DNA of 64,000 nucleotides from Sulfitobacter sp. 20_GPM-1509m (GCF_000620505.1 NZ_JIBC01000007.1:248001-312000); one strand, 5' to 3'. Numbered from the stretch's first letter, positions 43,199 to 52,138 are shown. Notes: generated by a model from the letters alone, not told the origin. Numbers and translations are program-made.

Positions 43199-43993
43199 TT
43201 AAGGGGCCAGCGTGCGCGCCGCGCGCCGTCGCAGGGTTTCGGCCACGCCCATGGCCAGCGATGTCACCACGATCAGCAAGGTCGACACCGCCGCCACGGT
43301 CGGGTTGAAATCCAGCCGCAGGTCGGCCCAGATGCGCATGGGCAGCGTTTCCGAACCCTTCATCAGGAACTGGGCGATGATCAGTTCGTCGAAGCTGACG
43401 AAAAAGGCAAAGATCGCAGCCGCCACAATCGCCGGGATCAGCGGTGGCAAGGTCGCCACGCGAAAGGCACGCAGTGGTCCGGCCCCCAGCACGCGCGCGG
43501 CACGGGCAATGGTCGGATCGATCTGGCGGATGGCCGCACTGGTGATCAGCACCACAAAGGGCATGGCAACAGCGGCATGGGCCAGCGCCAGCATCATTTC
43601 GTTGTCCGTCAGCCCGGAACGGATCGCCAGGATGAACACGCCCAGAGCGATAAAGATGTGTGGGATGACAATCGGCAAGGTCGCGCCATAGGTCAGCGGC
43701 CCGGCCAGGCGCTTGGGGGCTGCGTTGATCGCAAGGGCCGCCAACGTGCCTGCGGTGGTCGAGATGACCATCGACACCACTGCCACCCGGAACGAGATCA
43801 GCGTGGCATCGACCCAGACCGGATCGTTGAAATAGGACTGATACCAGCGCAGCGAAAACGCGGTCGGCGGAAAGCGCAGCAATTCGTTATCAGAGAAAGA
43901 AACCGGCAGGACGATCAGGATCGGAAAGATCAGATAGACCACCATGGCCCAGAAATAGACGGCCAGCATCCGCGAGGTTTGCATCACACGCAT
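43199..43993 (-). CDS. Polyamine-type ABC transporter permease (PotC-like)
   Basis: A 264-residue inner-membrane permease with six helices. FPPTAFSLRWYQSYFNDP is the periplasmic segment typical of PotC, and RAARVLGAGPLRAFRVATLPPLIPAIVA is the EAA loop that docks to the ATPase (quoted in part: AARVLGAGPLRAFRV). It pairs with the PotB-like permease four bases upstream. The substrate of PotABCD-like systems ranges over polyamines, amino acids, opines and aromatic acids. Confidence 0.9.
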   Translation of the reverse strand: MRVMQTSRMLAVYFWAMVVYLIFPILIVLPVSFSDNELLRFPPTAFSLRWYQSYFNDPVWVDATLISFRVAVVSMVISTTAGTLAALAINAAPKRLAGPLTYGATLPIVIPHIFIALGVFILAIRSGLTDNEMMLALAHAAVAMPFVVLITSAAIRQIDPTIARAARVLGAGPLRAFRVATLPPLIPAIVAAAIFAFFVSFDELIIAQFLMKGSETLPMRIWADLRLDFNPTVAAVSTLLIVVTSLAMGVAETLRRRAARTLAP

Positions 43994-43997
43994 CGGC

Positions 43998-44831
43998 TTA
44001 TCTCCCCACGTTCAGCAGACGCCGGAACGCGAACCGTCCGGTCCAGCGCAGCAGCAAAATCATCGACACGGTCAGCACCAGCAGGACAATCCCGATGGCG
44101 GCGGCAAAGCTCCAGTTCAGGTGTTGCACCTGAAATTCGATCAGGTTGGCGATCATCATGTCCTGACGGCCACCCAGCAGCGCCGGCGTGATGAAAAAGC
44201 CCATCGACATCATGAACACGATCACCAGACCGGTCAGCGTGCCGTCATAGCTAAGTGGCAGGTACACCCGCGTCAGCGCCTGCCAGCGGCGTGCCCCCAG
44301 CACCCGTGCAGCGCGCATCAGGTCCAGGTCGATCTCGGTCATGGCGGAATAGCAGGTGATGATCTGGATCGGCAGCATGATCTGCACCATCGCGGTGATC
44401 ACCGTGCCCGAGGTATAGAGCATCTGCACAGGACCGTCCGTCATGCCCAGCCCGATCATCAGATCGTTGATCAGCCCCTCGCGGCCCAGCACCACGATCC
44501 ACGCGAATGTGCGGATCAGGACCGACATCCACATCGGGATCAGGATCAGGAACAGCAGGGCAACCTGACGTTTCTTGGGCTGCAAATTGATAAACATCGC
44601 AACGGGATAGCCGACGATTGTGCAAATCACCGCCACGATCAACGACACCCGCACCGTGCGCCACATCACGTCGATATAGACACCGCGTTCGACCAGTCGC
44701 TGAAAATGTTTGAAGGTGAAATCGGGGTCAAAGATGCTGGCACGGATCAGATCGAACGTGGGCATCACGATGAATGCGGCCAGCAGCAAAACAGCAGGCA
44801 GCAGCAACCAGATCAGGGAAATACGCTTCAT
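43998..44831 (-). CDS. Polyamine-type ABC transporter permease (PotB-like)
   Basis: A 277-residue permease starting MKRISLIWLLLPAVLLLAAF. IPMWMSVLIRTFAWIVVLGREG is the PotB-type loop after the second helices (quoted in part), and MRAARVLGARRWQALTRVYLP is the EAA coupling loop. FFITPALLGG follows, as in PotB. The start at 44831 avoids a longer frame rich in basic residues and lacking a ribosome-binding site. It follows the binding-protein gene by 73 bases. Confidence 0.9.
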   Translation of the reverse strand: MKRISLIWLLLPAVLLLAAFIVMPTFDLIRASIFDPDFTFKHFQRLVERGVYIDVMWRTVRVSLIVAVICTIVGYPVAMFINLQPKKRQVALLFLILIPMWMSVLIRTFAWIVVLGREGLINDLMIGLGMTDGPVQMLYTSGTVITAMVQIMLPIQIITCYSAMTEIDLDLMRAARVLGARRWQALTRVYLPLSYDGTLTGLVIVFMMSMGFFITPALLGGRQDMMIANLIEFQVQHLNWSFAAAIGIVLLVLTVSMILLLRWTGRFAFRRLLNVGR

Positions 44832-44904
44832 GCGATGTGGCCCACGCTTGTAAGGAAAAGGGATCCGACGCGCCACATCCAGGGGCGCGCCGACAAGGCG
44901 TTGA

Positions 44905-45966
44905 TTAGAACAGCAGCCATTCGTCAAACCGTTCCTGGATGCGGTCAATGTTGGCCGCCCAGAACTCTTCATCGGCCACGAATTGCGCGTCAGCGTTGGC
45001 TTTGAACGTTGGCATCTGCGCGGCCTGCTCTTCGGTCATCGTGTCGAACAGACCGGGGGCAAAGTTGGGGTACGGCAGGAATTTCACGTATTCCGCTTCC
45101 AACTCGGGACGCATGGTGCGCACGCGGATCCATTCATGCGCCATTTCGTAGTTGGGCGCACCCTTGGGGATGCCCACATAGCTGGTGTGCAATGCACCGC
45201 CGTTCCACATGATTTCCACCGGAATGCCGCTTTCCTGCAGCTTGTTCACTCGACCGTTGTAGGTGGTCGAATAGAACACTTCGCCATCCGACAGCAGCTG
45301 CACGGATTGTGCGCCCGAGGTCCACCAGACGGGGATTGAATCCTTGATCTCGTCCAGCTTGGCAAAAGCGCGGTCCAGCCCTTCGTCCGTGCCCAGAACT
45401 TCGTAGATTTCATCCTTTGCGACGCCATCGGCCAGCAGGGCAAATTCCAGCGTGTATTGTGGCTGACGCTTCAGCGAACGCGGACCGGGGAAGGTTTCCA
45501 AATCCCAGAAGTCGGCCCAGCTCTCCATTTTGCGCCCCTCGGGGTTCTTGTCCAGACGCTGCACCAGAACCGTGGAATAGGCTGCGGCAACGACGCCGAA
45601 TTCCTTTTTCGCAGCTTCCGGCAAGGTGTTGTCCGGGTCCAGAAGTGCATAGTCAATCGGGGCAAGGAACCCGTTCTGCACGCCAGTGGGATAGGCACTG
45701 GCTGATACTTCCATGGCATCATACAGCATGTTGCCTGCCTTCAGCATTGTCTCGACTTCCAGCATGATGTTGCTTTCGGCAGCTACAAATTTGGTGCTCC
45801 AGCCGGTCGCTTCGGTGAAAGCCGGCAAAAAGATCTGTTCGGTGGCGTCTTTGACGGCGCCGCCCGATCCGGCGATGGTCAGCACTTTGTCCTGCGCCAG
45901 TGCAGGTCCGGTCAGCAGCGCAAGTGTGACCGCTGCGGCGGGCATAAGCTTTAGCTTGTAGGTCAT
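44905..45966 (-). CDS. Polyamine-type ABC transporter substrate-binding protein (PotD-like)
   Basis: A 353-residue periplasmic protein with a signal peptide (KLMPAAAVTLALLTGPALA, then QDK). VLTIAGSGGAVKDATEQIFLPAFTEATG begins the mature fold of the iron/polyamine-type extracellular binding family (quoted in part: LPAFTEATGW). PRSLKRQPQYTLEFALLADGV is typical of PotD relatives. GGAGGATAA lies before the ATG. The ligand is unknown; the ligase and crotonase encoded downstream point to a carboxylate rather than a polyamine. Confidence 0.9.
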   Translation of the reverse strand: MTYKLKLMPAAAVTLALLTGPALAQDKVLTIAGSGGAVKDATEQIFLPAFTEATGWSTKFVAAESNIMLEVETMLKAGNMLYDAMEVSASAYPTGVQNGFLAPIDYALLDPDNTLPEAAKKEFGVVAAAYSTVLVQRLDKNPEGRKMESWADFWDLETFPGPRSLKRQPQYTLEFALLADGVAKDEIYEVLGTDEGLDRAFAKLDEIKDSIPVWWTSGAQSVQLLSDGEVFYSTTYNGRVNKLQESGIPVEIMWNGGALHTSYVGIPKGAPNYEMAHEWIRVRTMRPELEAEYVKFLPYPNFAPGLFDTMTEEQAAQMPTFKANADAQFVADEEFWAANIDRIQERFDEWLLF

Positions 45967-46013
45967 TGTTTATCCTCCGGTTTATATGTTGGTTTCGCTT
46001 CTTGTTTTTGTTG

Positions 46014-47081
46014 TTATTGGTTCTGCACAGGCACCGCGTCGGCCACGTCAAAGCCCAAGCGCAAGGCATCGCCAGCCTGTTGCAGTCGGGCGCCGTGGCC
46101 GCGGTGTTCCTGGAATGTCAAAGGCGCGCCGCCGCTGGTGACCGCTTGGTATTGAACATGGTCACCCTGAAATACGACGTCGGTCACACGGGCATCAAAG
46201 ACGATTGACGCATCGGGATCGCCCTGCCCGATCTGGCGGATTTTCTCGGGCCGCACCGACAGCGTGCGCCCGGCGGCGCCGTGGCCGTCCAGAGGCGCCA
46301 TCTGCGTGCCAAGAGCCGCAATCGACCAGCCGTTTCCCTGGCCCTGTTCAATCTCGAACAGGTTCGTGCGCCCGATGAACTCGGCCACGTAACGCGTTGA
46401 CGGGCGGTCATAAATGTCCTGCGCCGTGTCCACCTGCGCAATCTTGCCGTCGCGCATGACCGCGACGCGGTCCGACAGGGTCAGCGCCTCGCCCTGATCG
46501 TGGGTTACGAAAATGATCGTGCAGCCCAATTGCTGATGATACCGCTTGATCTCAAGCTGCATCTGCTCGCGCAGCTTCAGGTCCAGCGCACCCAGAGGTT
46601 CGTCCATCAGCAGCACCGGCGGCTCGAACACGACGGCGCGGGCAAAGGCGACGCGCTGGCGTTGTCCGCCTGACAGCTCGTTGGGCATGCGCTTGCCGAA
46701 GTCTTCCAGATGCACCATGGCCAGCGCACCGCGCACCTTGGTCTCCAGCGACGCCCCCCGCTCGCCGCGCAAGCGCAGCGGAAAGGCCACGTTTTCAAAA
46801 ACGGTCAGGTGCGGAAACAGCGAATAGCTTTGAAACACCATGCCCACGTTGCGCTGCTCAGGGGGCAGTTGCACCACCGACTTCTCGCCAATCCGCACAT
46901 CGCCTTCGGTGATCCCGGTGAAACCCGCAAGGATGTTCAGCGCCGTGGTCTTTCCCGACCCGGACGGGCCCAGAAAGGTCATGAACTCGCCCGGCGCAAC
47001 GGTCAGGTTGAACTGATCCAATGCCACAACAGCACCATAGCGCTTTGTGACATTTTCGAAGGTGATCCCGGCTACGGCCAT
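46014..47081 (-). CDS. Polyamine-type ABC transporter ATP-binding protein (PotA-like)
   Basis: A 355-residue ATPase and the first gene of the minus-strand operon. Walker A FLGPSGSGKTTALNIL, signature ELSGGQRQRVAFARAV, Walker B PVLLMDEPLGALD and switch IFVTHDQGEALTLSDR are all intact. The C-terminal 110 residues form the TOBE regulatory domain. The start MAVAGITFENV at 47081 is preferred over ATGs farther upstream, which fall inside the operator-like repeats. It is divergent from the TetR gene. Confidence 0.92.
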   Translation of the reverse strand: MAVAGITFENVTKRYGAVVALDQFNLTVAPGEFMTFLGPSGSGKTTALNILAGFTGITEGDVRIGEKSVVQLPPEQRNVGMVFQSYSLFPHLTVFENVAFPLRLRGERGASLETKVRGALAMVHLEDFGKRMPNELSGGQRQRVAFARAVVFEPPVLLMDEPLGALDLKLREQMQLEIKRYHQQLGCTIIFVTHDQGEALTLSDRVAVMRDGKIAQVDTAQDIYDRPSTRYVAEFIGRTNLFEIEQGQGNGWSIAALGTQMAPLDGHGAAGRTLSVRPEKIRQIGQGDPDASIVFDARVTDVVFQGDHVQYQAVTSGGAPLTFQEHRGHGARLQQAGDALRLGFDVADAVPVQNQ

Positions 47082-47097
47082 TGCTTGTCCTTTTAAA

Positions 47098-47138
47098 ATT
47101 GACATCACTGTCATTTATGACGCTAATGTCATTTATGA
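47098..47138. promoter_or_regulatory. Operator-like repeats between potA-like and tetR-like genes
   Basis: TGACA-TCAC-TGTCA (47100-47113) is an inverted repeat. It is followed by TGTCATTTATGA (47109-47120), which recurs exactly at 47127-47138, an 18-base period, and each copy contains GTCAT-TT-ATGA(C) dyad symmetry. The location between divergent genes is the classic position for autoregulation by a TetR repressor. The same half-site TGTCATT appears in an inverted repeat at 52052-52076. Confidence 0.6.
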
Positions 47139-47200
47139 ACTTGTCAATCACCAATCTTCAATCTCTTGCAGTCGCCCCGCCCTTGCCGGATAACAACGCG

Positions 47201-47890
47201 ATGGAAAATGTGGTCTATGTACCGGGAATGTTGGAGCAACGTGTGCGGCTTGCCCAAAACAAGCCCAAGCGGACCCGCACCCGTCTTATGTTGCTCGCAG
47301 CAACAGCAGCCGAGCTCGAGCAATCGGGCTATGAGGCGCTGACGATCAACAACATCGTTGCACGGGCCGGTCTGGCGCGCGGCACCTTCTATCTGTATTT
47401 CCCAAACCGCGCCGAGGCCGCGATTGCCGTGCGCCGTAGTTTTATGGCGCTGTTGCGCAAGACCCGGCCGCGTGGCGGTGCCAAGCTGAGCGCCTGGCAG
47501 GCGATTTACCGGATGAACCAGTTTTATGTCAGCTTCTACGCCCGCAACGCACGGCTGCTGGCGGGCAATGGTGCGCTGTTCCATGAACGCCCCGAGCTGT
47601 TGCTGAACCGCGATCAGGTCAACCACCGCTGGGCGCGTATCCTGCTGCGCGACATGGTGCGCCGCGAGGGGATAAACCGGCTGTCCCCCGAAGAGGAAAA
47701 GCGCCGCCTGTTGTCCTTGCGGTTGGTGATCATCATGGCCGACGAGGCGTTGAGAAACGCCTTTATCGACCCGCCGCCCTATCTGTCACAGGTGATCACG
47801 TCGCACGAAGATCTTGCCTATGTGCTGACAACTCTGTGGTATCGATGCCTGTACGGCAAGGACCCCGACCCCGCAGAAAAGACGGCCTGA
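47201..47890 (+). CDS. TetR-family transcriptional regulator
   Basis: A 229-residue regulator. The helix-turn-helix is YEALTINNIVARAGLARGTFYLYFPNRAEA (about residues 45-75, quoted in part: VARAGLARGTFYLYF), preceded by a basic stretch KPKRTRTR. The C-terminal ligand domain is not diagnostic. In-frame ATGs at 47117, 47126 and 47135 lie in the operator-like repeats; the ATG at 47201 has GGATAA before it and gives a usual TetR N-terminus, so I chose it. It likely represses the divergent importer-crotonase-ligase operon. Confidence 0.85.
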   Translation: MENVVYVPGMLEQRVRLAQNKPKRTRTRLMLLAATAAELEQSGYEALTINNIVARAGLARGTFYLYFPNRAEAAIAVRRSFMALLRKTRPRGGAKLSAWQAIYRMNQFYVSFYARNARLLAGNGALFHERPELLLNRDQVNHRWARILLRDMVRREGINRLSPEEEKRRLLSLRLVIIMADEALRNAFIDPPPYLSQVITSHEDLAYVLTTLWYRCLYGKDPDPAEKTA

Positions 47891-47924
47891 CGCCCCCAGA
47901 CCCACAGAACGGACACACCGCATC

Positions 47925-48869
47925 ATGCGTATCACCCACCGGCAGCTCGAAGCATTCGTCCAGTTCATGGAAACCGGCACAGTCACTGCCGCCGCTGACA
48001 GGCTGTTCGTGTCGCAACCCGCGATGAGCAAGATGCTGGCCGGGCTTGAGATTGATCTGGCGCTGACCCTGTTCACGCGCGAGAAAAAACGTCTGATCCC
48101 GACCGACGAGGCACAGCTTTTGTACAAGGAAGTGCGCCGCCTGTTCGGATCGCTGGCCGATGTGGAACGCTTTGCCCAGGACCTGCGCGAATTCCGCACG
48201 GGCGAGTTGCGCATTATCACCGCGACCTCGATCGGGCACACGTTGATTTCCGAGGCCACCACCGAATTTGCCCAGGAATTCCAGGACGTACACATCAAGA
48301 TCGACACCTCCAGCAACGTCGGCCCCGATGTCTTGCGTCAAAACGTGGATCTGGGGTTTTCGGTGACCCAGTTTCACCACCCTGCCCTGCGCACCGAGGC
48401 ATTGTTTCATGCCAGCGCCGTCTGCGTTCTGCCCAAGGGGCACCGCCTGTGCGCGCTGGACAAGATCACGCCGCGCGATCTGGAGGGCGAGGAATTCGTG
48501 TCCTTCACCCGCGACAGCCGTATGCGCCACATCACCGATGCCGTGTTCGAACAGCGCCGCGTGGCCCGCAAGATGCGGCTCGAGGTGTTCACCTCGGCCG
48601 AGGCAAACGCATTGGTCAGCCGTGGCCTGGGCGTGGCGATTGTCGAACCGCTGGGTGTTAGCCGTGGTATCTGGTCGGGTCTGGAAATCCGGCCCTTCGA
48701 GCCGCAACTTGAATTCACCTTTTCACTGTTGCGCCCGCAGGATCGCGGTGACGTGGCTCTGGCGAACCGCTTTCTGGACATCCTCAAAGCGCGCATCCGC
48801 GACATGGCCGAAGGATCACAGGCCGAGTCCGGTACGCTGAATGTCCGACTGCCGCGCAAGAAAGACTGA
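47925..48869 (+). CDS. LysR-family transcriptional regulator
   Basis: A 314-residue LTTR. The N-terminal winged helix reads ITHRQLEAFVQFMETGTVTAAADRLFVSQPAMSKML (residues 3-38, quoted in part: TAAADRLFVSQPAMSKML) and is followed by the linker helix and a periplasmic-binding-like effector domain (GELRIITATSIGHTLISEA onward). It starts 34 bases behind the TetR gene and lies upstream of the M20 hydrolase gene in the same direction, which it may activate through the site at 48892-48914. Confidence 0.9.
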   Translation: MRITHRQLEAFVQFMETGTVTAAADRLFVSQPAMSKMLAGLEIDLALTLFTREKKRLIPTDEAQLLYKEVRRLFGSLADVERFAQDLREFRTGELRIITATSIGHTLISEATTEFAQEFQDVHIKIDTSSNVGPDVLRQNVDLGFSVTQFHHPALRTEALFHASAVCVLPKGHRLCALDKITPRDLEGEEFVSFTRDSRMRHITDAVFEQRRVARKMRLEVFTSAEANALVSRGLGVAIVEPLGVSRGIWSGLEIRPFEPQLEFTFSLLRPQDRGDVALANRFLDILKARIRDMAEGSQAESGTLNVRLPRKKD

Positions 48870-48891
48870 TAAAGCGCCGCCAGCCTATGCC

Positions 48892-48914
48892 TTGACGTTA
48901 TCAACTTAGGTCAA
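48892..48914 (+). promoter_or_regulatory. Possible LysR binding site upstream of the M20 gene
   Basis: TTGAC (48892-48896) and GTCAA (48910-48914) form an inverted repeat with 13 bases between the arms. It lies in the 110-base gap between the LysR gene and the hydrolase gene, within reach of a promoter for the latter. LysR proteins favour dyads of about this size with a T-N11-A core. Nothing else supports it. Confidence 0.35.
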
Positions 48915-48979
48915 ATGGCGATTTCCATGTGTGCCGACATCCCAGCTAGACTGGCGTCAAAACGCGAGGAGTCCCTTAG

Positions 48980-50158
48980 ATGACGTTCAATCCAGACATT
49001 TCCAAATTCCACGATGAAATGACCGAATGGCGGCGTGATTTCCATGCCAACCCAGAGCTGGGCTATGAAGAACATCGCACCTCGGACATCGTGGCGGAGC
49101 GATTGGAGAGCTGGGGCATCGAGGTGCATCGCGGCATGGCGGGAACCGGCGTGATCGGCGTGCTGCGACAAGGCAATGATCCGCGCTGCATCGGCCTGCG
49201 AGCCGAGATGGACGCGCTGCCGATGCAAGAGCAGAACGGTTTTGAACACGCCTCGACCACGCCGGGCAAGATGCACGCCTGCGGTCACGACGGCCACACC
49301 ACGATCCTGCTGGGGGCCGCCAAATACCTGGCTGAGACACGCAATTTCTCGGGCACTGTCAACTTTATCTTCCAGCCCGCCGAAGAGGCCGGAGCGGGCG
49401 CAAAGCGTATGGTTGCTGAAGGGCTCTTTGACAAATTCCCATGCGACACCGTCTGGGCACTGCACAACGTGCCGCAGCTGGCGACCGGCACGGCGATTGC
49501 CCGCCCCGGCGCGGTCATGGCCGCCGTTGACGGCATGTCGATCACAATCAAGGGCAAGGGCAGCCACGGCGCGCAGCCGCACAACGGCAATGATCCGATT
49601 TCCGTGGGCGTCATGCTGCACACAGCACTGCAACATCTGTCGACGAAGAACATCAACCCGATCATGCCGAATGTGGTCAACGTCACGCGCTTCAACTCCG
49701 GCACAGCCACCAACGTGGTGCCCGCACAGGCCGAACTGCACGCCACCATCCGCACCTTTGACATGGAGGCCCGCGAGACGATCAAGCGCCGCGTGGCCGA
49801 GATCTGCAAAGGTATGGAAGCTGTCTATAACGTCCAGATTGACCTGAACTATCGCTGGGGCTGTTCGCCCACGATCAACAGTGTCGAGGAATCCCTCTCG
49901 GCCCAGCGGGTCATCGGTCAGGTTCTGGGCGACGAGAATGTCATCACCGAATTCCCGCCCACCATGGGTGGCGAGGACTTCGCCGACATGCTTGAGGCGC
50001 GTCCGGGCTGCTATATCTTTATCGGGGGCGGCAAGACGGACAACGATCCGCTGCTGCACCATCCCGAATACGACTTTAACGACGCAATCCTGCCCACCGG
50101 CGCATCCTATTTCGCGGCACTGGTCGAGGATCAGCTGAAACCGCAACAGCCCGAGTAA
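48980..50158 (+). CDS. M20-family amidohydrolase (hippurate hydrolase / N-acyl amino acid hydrolase type)
   Basis: A 392-residue metallo-amidohydrolase. WRRDFHANPELGYEE is the N-terminal family motif, MHACGHDGHTTILLGAAKYL carries metal ligands (HxDGH in M20D form), PAEEAGAGAKRM the Glu-Glu pair, SHGAQPHNGNDPI the dimerisation-domain His, and PPTMGGEDFADML the last Glu ligand. Members cleave N-acyl or amide bonds of amino acids such as hippurate and N-acetyl amino acids. GAGGAG lies before the start, and a terminator follows. Substrate is not determined. Confidence 0.92.
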   Translation: MTFNPDISKFHDEMTEWRRDFHANPELGYEEHRTSDIVAERLESWGIEVHRGMAGTGVIGVLRQGNDPRCIGLRAEMDALPMQEQNGFEHASTTPGKMHACGHDGHTTILLGAAKYLAETRNFSGTVNFIFQPAEEAGAGAKRMVAEGLFDKFPCDTVWALHNVPQLATGTAIARPGAVMAAVDGMSITIKGKGSHGAQPHNGNDPISVGVMLHTALQHLSTKNINPIMPNVVNVTRFNSGTATNVVPAQAELHATIRTFDMEARETIKRRVAEICKGMEAVYNVQIDLNYRWGCSPTINSVEESLSAQRVIGQVLGDENVITEFPPTMGGEDFADMLEARPGCYIFIGGGKTDNDPLLHHPEYDFNDAILPTGASYFAALVEDQLKPQQPE

Positions 50159-50181
50159 GGGGCGTCAAAACAGACAAGAAG

Positions 50182-50213
50182 ATGCCGCCCCACTGCCGGG
50201 CGGCATTGTCATT
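50182..50213 (+). terminator. Intrinsic terminator after the M20 gene
   Basis: ATGCCGCCC (50182-50190) pairs with GGGCGGCAT (50198-50206) around a seven-base loop, followed by TGTCATTTT. It lies between the M20 stop and the end of the convergent ligase gene. Confidence 0.75.
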
Positions 50214-50240
50214 TTGGGCGGGAAGCGTTTCCGGAATGTC

Positions 50241-51866
50241 TCAGCGCCAGATTTGATCGACACGGTCGAACGATCCTACGCGGTGATCGGCGCGTGCCTT
50301 TTGCAATTCGTTTTTCGCCACTTTGAAGGACGCCGTGCGGGGCATGTCTGTGATGAATTCGAAGTATCGCGGCAACTTGAACGATGCCAGCCGCTGAGAT
50401 CCATATGCGGTGATCCGCGCCACCGTCTGTGCATCGGGCTGAAAACCGTCTTGCAGCTGGACATAGGCTTTGACCTCTTCGCCGCGCAGATCGTCGGGGA
50501 CCGGGATCAACGCGACTTCCTCGATCTCCTCCATATCGCGCAACACGCCCTCGACCTCGCGGCAGGCGATGTTTTCGCCCGACCGGCGGATCATGTCCTT
50601 CTTGCGGCCCACGATGTAGTGATAGCCCTGCGCATCCTTGCGGAACAGATCGCCAGTGCGGAACCAACCGTCGCGGAAGGCTTCGGCAGTGGCGTCGGGA
50701 CGACCGATGTATCCCTGAAACATGCCGGGTCCCTTGACCAGCAGCTCGCCAACCTCGCCCGTGGCGACGGCTTGTCCTTGGTCGTCGACGATCCTGGTGG
50801 TGCGGAAGGGCGCGGCAATGCCGCAACTGCCCGAGCCGACCATATCCATGGCCTCCATCGGCATATACATGCCCGACCCGATCTCGGTCATGCCAAAGGC
50901 TTCGCGCGCAACCAGCCCATAGCGCGCCTCAAGTGCTGCATGGGCCGAGGCACGCACGCCGTAAATATTGGCACGCACCACCGGATTATCGGCGTCATGC
51001 GCAGCGGGCGGTTGTTTGGTCGCGGCCTCGGGAAAGAGGCAAAAGTGGATACGGTGCTGCGACAGCCATCCCGAAAAGCGGCTTGCGCTTTGCCGTGCAC
51101 CCACCATCAGCGTGCCGCGCTGGTACATCGTCATCAGCAACAGCCATTGCGGGTCCATATAGCTGAACGGCGTGACCGCCAGAATGCGCCCGAACCGCTG
51201 ACCGTCGCGCCAGGCATTGCTCATGCCCGAGGTCAGCCAATAGCGGTGCGACAGCATACAGCCCTTGGGCAACCCGGTGGTCCCCGAGGTGTATTGAATG
51301 TTCATCAGGTCATCGCGGTCGATATCGGGGCGCGGGCAGGTTGCTGCATCCGCGGCAGCAACCTTTGCGTCCCAGCTTTCGGGTCCATCCGCGCCCGCGA
51401 TGGCAATTGCATCCGGCGTCAGAACGCCTGCCATCTCGCCCAGCAGAACGTCGGCAAAGCTGCTGTGAATGATCAAACGGGTCGCGCCCGAGTTCTCGAT
51501 GGCATAGCGCAATTCGCGCGGGCTGTAGCGGGTGTTGACCGGCACCATGACCGCACCGATCCGTGCCAGCCCCAACCACGCCAGCGGCATCTGCGGCACG
51601 TTGGGCAGCATCACCGCCACCCGGTCACCCTGCCCCACGCCCCACTGGCCCAGCGCCGCACCGACCTGTAGCGATTGGCTGCGCACCTGCGCGTAGGTCA
51701 ACGAGGTGCCTTCGTCGAAAAAGGTCCAAAGCACCTGATCGGCACTGTCCGCGACGGCCTGATCCAGAAGGTCGCCGATGGACGCAGGCATTGCTGCAGT
51801 CTCGATTGTGTGACGACGCTCTTCCGGTGTCTGGCTTGGCAGGGTCAGAGGAACCGGTGTCGGCAT
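50241..51866 (-). CDS. CaiC-like AMP-dependent acyl-CoA ligase
   Basis: A 541-residue adenylate-forming enzyme, paralogous to the one at 40702. IQYTSGTTGLPKGCMLSHRYW is the P-loop (quoted in part: TSGTTGLPKGCMLSH), AFGMTEIGSGMYMP the A5 motif, RTGDLFRKDAQGYHYIVGRKKD and RRSGENIACREVEGV the hinge, and RTASFKVAKNEL the C-terminal Lys region. AGGATCACC before the ATG at 51866 supports that start over the one at 51917. It stands alone on the minus strand, with palindromes in its 272-base upstream gap. Confidence 0.88.
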   Translation of the reverse strand: MPTPVPLTLPSQTPEERRHTIETAAMPASIGDLLDQAVADSADQVLWTFFDEGTSLTYAQVRSQSLQVGAALGQWGVGQGDRVAVMLPNVPQMPLAWLGLARIGAVMVPVNTRYSPRELRYAIENSGATRLIIHSSFADVLLGEMAGVLTPDAIAIAGADGPESWDAKVAAADAATCPRPDIDRDDLMNIQYTSGTTGLPKGCMLSHRYWLTSGMSNAWRDGQRFGRILAVTPFSYMDPQWLLLMTMYQRGTLMVGARQSASRFSGWLSQHRIHFCLFPEAATKQPPAAHDADNPVVRANIYGVRASAHAALEARYGLVAREAFGMTEIGSGMYMPMEAMDMVGSGSCGIAAPFRTTRIVDDQGQAVATGEVGELLVKGPGMFQGYIGRPDATAEAFRDGWFRTGDLFRKDAQGYHYIVGRKKDMIRRSGENIACREVEGVLRDMEEIEEVALIPVPDDLRGEEVKAYVQLQDGFQPDAQTVARITAYGSQRLASFKLPRYFEFITDMPRTASFKVAKNELQKARADHRVGSFDRVDQIWR

Positions 51867-51940
51867 GACGGGGTGATCCTTTTGCGGAAAGTCGGTGATT
51901 TCGGACAGGTTGTCCAAGTTTACCGATCCGCCGACGCCTC

Positions 51941-51965
51941 TCGCAAATAGCGAATATTCGCAAAT
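51941..51965 (-). promoter_or_regulatory. Palindrome and direct repeats upstream of the ligase gene
   Basis: GCGAATATTCGC (51950-51961) is a perfect 12-bp palindrome. It is bracketed by direct repeats TCGCAAAT at 51941-51948 and 51958-51965, 17 bases apart. The site is 75-100 bases before the start of the ligase at 51866, a normal operator position. The cognate regulator is unknown. Confidence 0.45.
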
Positions 51966-52051
51966 TCATAACGAAAGGGCATGAACCGCAGGCAACCGCC
52001 GATTTCCCGCAAACAGGCCACACGCGCGCAAGGCACATGCCTTTTGACGAA

Positions 52052-52076
52052 GTGTCATTCCTGTCGGTAATGACAC
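52052..52076. promoter_or_regulatory. Inverted repeat GTGTCATT-N9-AATGACAC
   Basis: Perfect 8-bp arms at 52052-52059 and 52069-52076 lie in the gap between the M81 gene's end (52139) and the ligase start (51866), both minus strand. The half-site TGTCATT is identical to that repeated at 47109 and 47127, in front of the TetR gene, so both may be bound by the same repressor. As a hairpin it could instead end the M81 transcript, but no T-run follows. Confidence 0.45.
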
Positions 52077-52138
52077 CCCAATGGGAGGCCTACGCAGGCC
52101 TTCCTCTGATCTGCAATCACCCGTACAGCCGCGCGCGT

